Source: Prevotellaceae bacterium UBA5903
Lineage (GTDB): Bacteria; Bacteroidota; Bacteroidia; Bacteroidales; Bacteroidaceae
Assembly (NCBI GenBank): GCA_002431845.1
Contig: DJEH01000002.1
Location: forward strand, 3,060 to 12,742
Direction of reading: 5' to 3'
DNA length: 9,683 nt
Made by a program: the position numbers and the translations under genes. The notes under the pieces are model-generated. The model made no database searches and was not told where the DNA came from. It was given only the letters and a program-made list of their open reading frames with translations. This document shows positions 5,684 through 9,683 of this stretch, one piece after another (position 1 is the stretch's first letter; each line of letters opens with the position of its first letter).

Positions 5684-6328
5684 ATGAAGAAATTAGTTCT
5701 GTGGCTCATGCTATTGATGCCAATATGGTGTGTGGCCCAAAATTCGCGTGGAGTAGAGAAACGTTATCTTGCAGGAGCTGTACCTACAGTAAATGGTTAT
5801 GTGCAGTTTGACAAATCGTTTACGGTGAACAATAGTTCTAAAGTTGCAATTATGGATTCTTTGCGCAACTATGTGCAAAGAGAGTTGGTTGATGGCGAGG
5901 AACAGTTTCCCCAAGCGCGACTAACAGAGGTGAGCGTTGATAGTGGCATTATAGCAGCAAGTATTGAAGAATATATGTACTTTAAGCGAACAAATTGGCA
6001 AATACATCGTGTTCGTTTTTATTATCAGCTGGTATTAAAAGTCAATGATAATGGTTTTACGGCTTCAATGCGCCGTTTGCACTATCGCTACGACCCAGAA
6101 GTTACAGCTGGCGAATTTGACGAAGACAGACGTGCTGAGAATTGGATAACCGACGATGCTGCATTGAGCAAAGATGGTAAAAAATTGCAGCGCATAAGTG
6201 GCAAGTTCCGCAGGTTTACCATTGACCGTAAGAACGAAATATTTAGAGGACTTGCACACGCGGCAGGTGCAAAATCGACAAAAAAAATTAAGGTTGTTGA
6301 GATTGATGAAGATGAAGACGAAAATTGA
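5684..6328 (+). CDS. Secreted DUF4468 (TBP-like fold) domain protein
   Basis: A 214-aa exported protein of unknown function. Residues 1-19 form a signal peptide with a Lys-Lys start, a Leu/Met/Trp-rich core and a likely cleavage near CVAQ. The segment YLAGAVPTVNGYVQFDKSFTV (28-48) and the following alpha/beta region to about residue 140 match the DUF4468 family, which has a TBP-like fold and is common in Bacteroidetes. No Cys follows the signal peptide in lipobox context (Cys16 sits before the cleavage site without a +1 lipidation pattern), so it is probably soluble in the periplasm or surface-associated. The C-terminus is unusual: a basic stretch KSTKKIK followed by the acidic tail VVEIDEDEDEN. 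It is a single-gene unit with its own strong promoter and terminator. The ATG at 5684 gives the natural signal peptide start. The biochemical role of the family is not known. Confidence 0.85.
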   Translation: MKKLVLWLMLLMPIWCVAQNSRGVEKRYLAGAVPTVNGYVQFDKSFTVNNSSKVAIMDSLRNYVQRELVDGEEQFPQARLTEVSVDSGIIAASIEEYMYFKRTNWQIHRVRFYYQLVLKVNDNGFTASMRRLHYRYDPEVTAGEFDEDRRAENWITDDAALSKDGKKLQRISGKFRRFTIDRKNEIFRGLAHAAGAKSTKKIKVVEIDEDEDEN

Positions 6329-6358
6329 TGCTTGTTCTCAATTTTTCTCATAAAATAA

Positions 6359-6412
6359 AAATCCCTTATACATTGAGCATAGCTTTATGATGTATAAGGG
6401 ATTTCTATTTTT
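6359..6412 (+). terminator. Rho-independent terminator of the DUF4468 gene
   Basis: aaatcccttatacat (6359-6373) pairs perfectly with atgtataagggattt (6390-6404), a 15-base stem with a 16-base loop. The tail is ctattttt. It begins 30 bases after the stop codon. The A-rich left flank makes it possibly bidirectional, which would also end transcription from the remnants on the minus strand. Confidence 0.82.
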
Positions 6413-6466
6413 AGGTAAGTATGAATAAATTCACACCATGCCTATCCTTTCGGGTAATATTTCTTT

Positions 6467-6727
6467 TCAGTTCCAATACAAAATGCATGGCAACATGGCT
6501 TCATTAACCAACTGAACTCCTGTAATTTTTACTCCGCAAGTTCTAAATTCTATGTTCTCTGTTGCATCACTTATTCCAAGTAATGACACACCTTCACGGG
6601 TTATGAAACATTTATGTCTTAAAGTCTGTAAAGAGTAATGATGACCATAGTATTTTGAAATCATGCGCAAACATGCAGGACCACAATCCATCACTTCGTT
6701 TTGGTTATATAGAGGAAATTTTTCCAT
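6467..6727 (-). pseudogene. Truncated C39-peptidase ABC exporter, N-terminal fragment only
   Basis: 86 codons match the start of bacteriocin-type peptidase ABC transporters (PCAT/C39 family), which cut the leader from a double-glycine peptide and export it. Visible are the oxyanion Gln9, catalytic Cys15 in MDCGPACLRMISKYYG, and the conserved ITREGVSLLGISDATENIEFRTCGVK (42-67). The frame stops directly after LPCILYWN. In intact proteins this point is followed by the catalytic His (HWNQNHFVV type) and Asp, then the transmembrane and ATPase domains, about 600 residues more. All of these are missing, so no peptidase or transport activity can remain. A start ATG lies 6 bases after the stop of the barrel remnant upstream, preserving the original operon spacing. 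In the other minus-strand frame just past the junction a short tail EKKYYPKG and a stop can be read, but I cannot assign it. The gene might still be translated as an inert or regulatory fragment, for which there is no evidence. Confidence 0.8.
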
Positions 6728-6733
6728 GCTGAT

Positions 6734-6898
6734 TTATTCTTTTCTAGGTGATTTGCTAAAATGATAGACGAGGCTTAGCATAAAATAACGGGGTACTACA
6801 TTGTGCCATGTTTCTGTACGGCCTTGAGCATTGAGCGTTCGCACAATACTACGACGTTGTGCCAAAATGTCGTGCCCTGAAAGTGGAATGAGTATTCG
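6734..6898 (-). pseudogene. C-terminal remnant of an outer-membrane beta-barrel protein
   Basis: On the minus strand a 54-codon frame with no start codon reads ..PLSGHDILAQRRSIVRTLN, then AQGRTETWHNVVPRYFMLSL, then VYHFSKSPRKE and a stop. The pattern SGHDIL..RSI.RT..........VPRYF.LSL.YHF is that of the last strands of TonB-receptor-like outer-membrane beta-barrel proteins of Bacteroidetes, with the aromatic end strand YHF. An in-frame stop (tga at 6899-6901) cuts it off upstream; the plug and most of the barrel, several hundred residues, are gone. The same DNA also carries an unrelated 61-codon frame, which I take as a shadow. The remnant ends 6 bases before the ATG of the C39 fragment, so the two once formed an operon. 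The family assignment rests on pattern recognition of a short segment. Confidence 0.65.
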
Positions 6899-6952
6899 TC
6901 ATATAAAAGTATTTTTCTGTCTTTATGCTCGTGCGTTTGCTCCTTATGGTAT

Positions 6953-6989
6953 AAAAAAGGTTGGTGTTTTTTAAACACCAACCTTTTTT
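6953..6989 (-). terminator. Strong symmetric hairpin terminator of the aspS operon
   Basis: ggttggtgttt (6959-6969) pairs perfectly with aaacaccaacc (6973-6983) around a three-base loop. Six A on the left and six T on the right extend the stem to 17 pairs. On the minus strand it follows the aspS stop by 36 bases and ends in a U-run; on the plus strand it has the same form, so it can stop transcription from both sides. Confidence 0.88.
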
Positions 6990-7025
6990 ATATATTCTAA
7001 ATGTGTAGTAGATAATAGTAATCCT

Positions 7026-8792
7026 TTACTTTTTTTGTGGGCGAACGTCTATCATCAATTCATCAAGCTGCTTTTGGTCTACCTTTGAAGGTGCATCTAG
7101 CATAACATCTCTACCAGAATTGTTCTTGGGGAATGCTATGCAATCTCTGATACTATCAAGACCGGCAAACAATGATACCCAACGATCTAAGCCATAAGCC
7201 AATCCTCCGTGAGGAGGTGCACCATATTTAAATGCATTCATCAAGAATCCAAATTGCTCTTGTGCACGTTCTGGAGTGAATCCAAGTACTTTGAATATCT
7301 TTGCTTGAAGTACTGCATCGTGAATACGGATAGAACCGCCACCTACTTCAACACCATTGCAGACCATGTCGTAGGCATCAGCAAGTACTGAGGCTGGATC
7401 CGTATCGAGTAGAGGAACGTCTTGAGGACGTGGTGCTGTAAATGGATGGTGCATTGCTAAAAGACGGCCTTCTTCTTCGCTCCATTCAAACATTGGGAAA
7501 TCAACAACCCATAGAAGCGCAAATTTATTCTTGTCACGAAGTCCCAAGCGCTCACCCATTTCAAGGCGAAGTTCGCAAAGTTGCTTGCGAGTCTTCATGG
7601 CATCGTCTCCAGAGAGAATTAAAATGAGATCGCCTGGTTTTGCGTTCATTTTCTCTCTGAGTTGCTCAAGAACATTGGTTTCATAGAATTTGTCTACAGA
7701 ACTCTTTATGCTTCCGTCTTCATTGATTTTAGCATAAACTAAGCCCTTAGCGCCTATTTGAGATGATTTCACAAAATCGGTTAATTGGTCAAGTTGCTTA
7801 CGAGTATAGTGTGCGCAACCAGGAGCACAAATACCACCAATGTATGTTGCATCATTGAAAACGCTAAACGTTCCTGTTCCTTTGAGTGTATCCATTAGTT
7901 CAACGAATTCCATTCCAAAGCGCATATCGGGTTTGTCAGAACCGAAACGTCTCATAGCTTCATGCCAAGGCATGCGTATGAATGGGGTATCGCCGAGGTC
8001 GTAATTGCGAACTTCCTTAAAGAGATATTTTGCCATCTCTTCGAATGTGTTGAGTATGTCGTCTTGTTCAACAAACGACATTTCGCAGTCAATTTGTGTA
8101 AACTCGGGTTGGCGGTCGGCGCGGAGGTCTTCGTCTCTAAAGCACTTTGCTATTTGGAAATAGCGATCCATGCCTGCTACCATAAGTAATTGCTTGAGTG
8201 TTTGTGGACTTTGAGGCAGTGCATAGAATTGACCAGGGTTCATACGTGAAGGTACAATGAAATCGCGTGCACCTTCAGGGGTTGAACCAATAAGTACAGG
8301 AGTTTCAATCTCTAGGAAGCCTTTTGAGTCAAGGAAGTTGCGCACTGCAATGCAGAACTTATGGCGCAATTCAAGATTGGCTCTAACGTTTTCGCGTCTG
8401 AGGTCGAGATAGCGATACTTCATACGTAAGTCATCACCGCCATCTGTGTTCTTCTCAATTGTGAATGGAGGAACAAGTGATTCGTTAAGGATATGTAGTT
8501 TGCTAACAATGATTTCAATGTCTCCTGTAGGCATTTTGTCATTTTTAGCATATCGTTCATTGACCTTTCCAGTTACTTGGATAACAAATTCGCGACCTAA
8601 CTTATTTGCTTGTGCACAGAGATCTGCGTCAGTCTCTTCGTTGAATACCAACTGCGTAATTCCATATCGGTCGCGCAAATCAACGAATGTCATGCCACCC
8701 ATTTTACGGCTACGTTGCACCCAACCAGCCAATGTAACTTCTTGGCCCACGTTTTCAATGCGCAATTCGCCGCAAGTGTTTGTTCTATACAT
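7026..8792 (-). CDS. aspS: Aspartyl-tRNA synthetase
   Basis: Cytoplasmic class II synthetase of 588 aa that charges tRNA(Asp) with aspartate using ATP. An N-terminal OB-fold anticodon-binding domain spans about 1-110 (GWVQRSRKMGG at 23-33). The catalytic core follows, with motif 1 around GFLEIETPVL (158-167), the TPEGARDF loop (171-178), motif 2 FRDEDLRADRQPEFTQID (218-235) and motif 3 GLAYGLDRW (530-538). The bacterial GAD insertion lies at about 290-415. Length and layout are those of bacterial-type AspRS, and all key residues are present. Met31 sits where discriminating enzymes usually have Leu and non-discriminating ones His, which argues for an enzyme specific for tRNA(Asp), though position 31 alone is weak evidence. 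The ATG at 8792 gives the conserved MYRTNTCGELR start. The GNAT gene lies 112 bases upstream in the same direction; no clear promoter was found in the gap, so aspS may be read from the upstream genes or from a poorly matching promoter. Confidence 0.98.
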   Translation of the reverse strand: MYRTNTCGELRIENVGQEVTLAGWVQRSRKMGGMTFVDLRDRYGITQLVFNEETDADLCAQANKLGREFVIQVTGKVNERYAKNDKMPTGDIEIIVSKLHILNESLVPPFTIEKNTDGGDDLRMKYRYLDLRRENVRANLELRHKFCIAVRNFLDSKGFLEIETPVLIGSTPEGARDFIVPSRMNPGQFYALPQSPQTLKQLLMVAGMDRYFQIAKCFRDEDLRADRQPEFTQIDCEMSFVEQDDILNTFEEMAKYLFKEVRNYDLGDTPFIRMPWHEAMRRFGSDKPDMRFGMEFVELMDTLKGTGTFSVFNDATYIGGICAPGCAHYTRKQLDQLTDFVKSSQIGAKGLVYAKINEDGSIKSSVDKFYETNVLEQLREKMNAKPGDLILILSGDDAMKTRKQLCELRLEMGERLGLRDKNKFALLWVVDFPMFEWSEEEGRLLAMHHPFTAPRPQDVPLLDTDPASVLADAYDMVCNGVEVGGGSIRIHDAVLQAKIFKVLGFTPERAQEQFGFLMNAFKYGAPPHGGLAYGLDRWVSLFAGLDSIRDCIAFPKNNSGRDVMLDAPSKVDQKQLDELMIDVRPQKK

Positions 8793-8904
8793 AATTTTAT
8801 GTGTGTTATTTTGAGTTTTCTGCCACTATAATAAGTGTGTACAGAATGTCTTATGATTTTACTCTGCGAATTTACGAATATTGTTTGATTCAAAGAAACG
8901 TGTG

Positions 8905-9438
8905 CTAATATCTTTTTACTTTATAAACCTCTTGGTGTATTGTTTTTACAAAGTAAGCGTATTTATTTGACATATCATTGATGTTTGCACACATAATGTT
9001 TAAAGGAATTTCTTCTCCGTTAATTTGATAAGGAGGTTGCTTGTAATCGTATGGTAAAAGTTTAAAACCAAGTCTTTTGTAAAAATCAATTCGTTTTATA
9101 GCAATTGGGGTCTTGGGCAATTCTACTTCTAATATAATAGGTGTGCTTGAAATCTGATTTTTAAATGTTGCTAAGGCCTTACTACCATAGCCCATATTGC
9201 GTAAGGAAGGTGAAATGGCAAAATGTTCAATATAAATGAAATCGTCAAAGCGCCAATATGTAAGAATACCTATAAAAGCGTTTTTTTCGTCTGATATAAT
9301 ATTGGGGTAGAAGAGGGGATTGTTATTGCAGAGTGTAATCCATTCGTTGCTCTCCCTCCGTTCTTCAATGGGGAATGCTTGTTCGTATAAGCTAACAGCT
9401 TGTGGAATGTTATTTGGTGATAATGGCGTAATATTCAT
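8905..9438 (-). CDS. GNAT-family N-acetyltransferase
   Basis: A 177-aa soluble acetyltransferase of the GNAT fold, transferring acetyl from acetyl-CoA to an unknown amine. Motif A is IEHFAISPSLRNMGYGSKAL (70-89), with the CoA pyrophosphate loop R80-N-M-G-Y-G85. Motif B is FYKRLGFK (119-126). The N-terminal stretch LYEQAFPIEERRESNEW fits small Bacteroidetes GNAT proteins. The C-terminal 30 residues (NDMSNKYAYFVKTIHQEVYKVKRY) are basic and not part of the core. The gene begins 3 bases after the stop of the YigZ-family gene, so they are translated from one message. The substrate cannot be predicted; the neighbours are housekeeping genes and give no hint. Confidence 0.9.
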   Translation of the reverse strand: MNITPLSPNNIPQAVSLYEQAFPIEERRESNEWITLCNNNPLFYPNIISDEKNAFIGILTYWRFDDFIYIEHFAISPSLRNMGYGSKALATFKNQISSTPIILEVELPKTPIAIKRIDFYKRLGFKLLPYDYKQPPYQINGEEIPLNIMCANINDMSNKYAYFVKTIHQEVYKVKRY

Positions 9439-9441
9439 GCT

Positions 9442-9683
9442 TTAATGTGGCAATGTTGTATCTTGTTTGATAAATTTCAGTGAAAGAATTTTGCCTAATC
9501 TTTCTCGTAATTTAAGTTCATCATCCAATCTAACTTCTACTGTCAAGATGGTATCTTCTGCCGTATAGTCACGTTGTGTGATTGTTGCTCCAGTCTCTCT
9601 TATAAAGCGCATTGCAGTATCGGCATCAGCATAAGGCGCAGCTATTATAAATGAGTTTGTAATTATTTTTTCTTCAATCTCAG
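9442..9683 (-). CDS. yigZ: YigZ/IMPACT-family protein, C-terminal part (DUF1949), runs off the window
   Basis: The last 79 codons of a gene that enters from the right edge. The readable end (IITNSFIIAAPYADADTAMR, then FIRETGATITQRDYTAEDTI, then LTVEVRLDDELKLRERLGKI) has the ferredoxin-like beta-alpha-beta pattern of the DUF1949 domain that closes YigZ proteins. The phrase 'tyr/asp-rich turn, then a strand of type T-L-x-V-x-V-R-L' is typical. The N-terminal UPF0029/Impact domain would lie outside the window. Proteins of this family are linked to translation or stress control; the bacterial role is poorly defined. The stop at 9442-9444 is followed after 3 bases by the GNAT gene. The assignment is from a partial sequence and the family resemblance is moderate. 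Confidence 0.7.
   Translation of the reverse strand, partial: EIEEKIITNSFIIAAPYADADTAMRFIRETGATITQRDYTAEDTILTVEVRLDDELKLRERLGKILSLKFIKQDTTLPH

Noticed and set aside
6420..6490. Continuation of the C39 gene by frameshift (MHFVLELKRN in another frame, reminiscent of NHFVVLYKIKRN)
   Set aside because: That frame uses the same bases as the LPCILYWN end, so a simple frameshift cannot place both in order; the likeness is probably chance.
6796..6981. 61-codon minus-strand open frame
   Set aside because: It overlaps the barrel remnant in another frame, begins inside the terminator hairpin and resembles no family. The remnant frame has a far better family pattern.
7209..8831. Plus-strand frames across aspS
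   Set aside because: All lie antisense to a complete, highly conserved aspartyl-tRNA synthetase gene and match no known protein pattern.
8793..8904. Promoter for aspS in the gap before it
   Set aside because: Only imperfect matches were seen (for example TAAATTCG with a TTTG at too short a spacing), not enough to call.

Overview
The window looks like a chromosomal segment of a Bacteroidales bacterium, most likely Prevotella or a close relative. Three things point there: promoter elements of the Bacteroidetes type (TAnnTTTG -7 box, one with a TTTG -33 box 19 bases upstream), a lack of Shine-Dalgarno sequences, and the protein families present (DUF4468, LytS/LytTR two-component pair, split MacB-type ABC exporter, GGLAYGLDRW-type AspRS). 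No tRNA, rRNA, CRISPR array or intact insertion sequence was seen.

Left part, plus strand. A MacB-type ABC exporter is encoded as two genes: ATPase (50-871) and FtsX-fold permease (886-2109), closed by a good hairpin terminator (2139-2176). A 470-base gap follows. It carries a 100-base, GC-rich array of four 22-base palindromic units (2291-2390) and a promoter -7 box. Then come a four-TM histidine kinase (2580-3677) and a LytTR response regulator (3703-4482), likely co-transcribed. Next is a small flavodoxin-fold protein with a CX2CX2CX5C motif (4671-5207). Its promoter is preceded by a direct repeat with 21-base period, the geometry expected of a LytTR operator. A reasonable reading is a sensing module (kinase and regulator) that controls the flavoprotein, and perhaps the neighbouring exporter.

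Middle part. A second 476-base gap (5208-5683) holds a hairpin, a tandem 22-base repeat whose core also occurs at the left edge of the window, and the best promoter in the window. That promoter drives a secreted DUF4468 protein (5684-6328) through a leader of about 160 bases that begins near a 14-base perfect palindrome.

Between 6413 and 6952, on the minus strand, lie two gene remnants in operon order: the last 54 codons of an outer-membrane beta-barrel protein, then the first 86 codons of a C39-peptidase ABC exporter, cut off just before its catalytic His. This looks like the leftover of a deleted peptide/bacteriocin export operon.

Right part, minus strand. The end of a YigZ/IMPACT-family gene (running off the right edge), a GNAT acetyltransferase and aspS run in the same direction. 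They finish at a strong, nearly symmetric hairpin terminator (6953-6989). This part is housekeeping in character.

Two plus-strand genes have longer open frames from TTG codons that are probably not their real starts: the response regulator (start at 3703 or 3706) and the flavoprotein (GTG at 4671).
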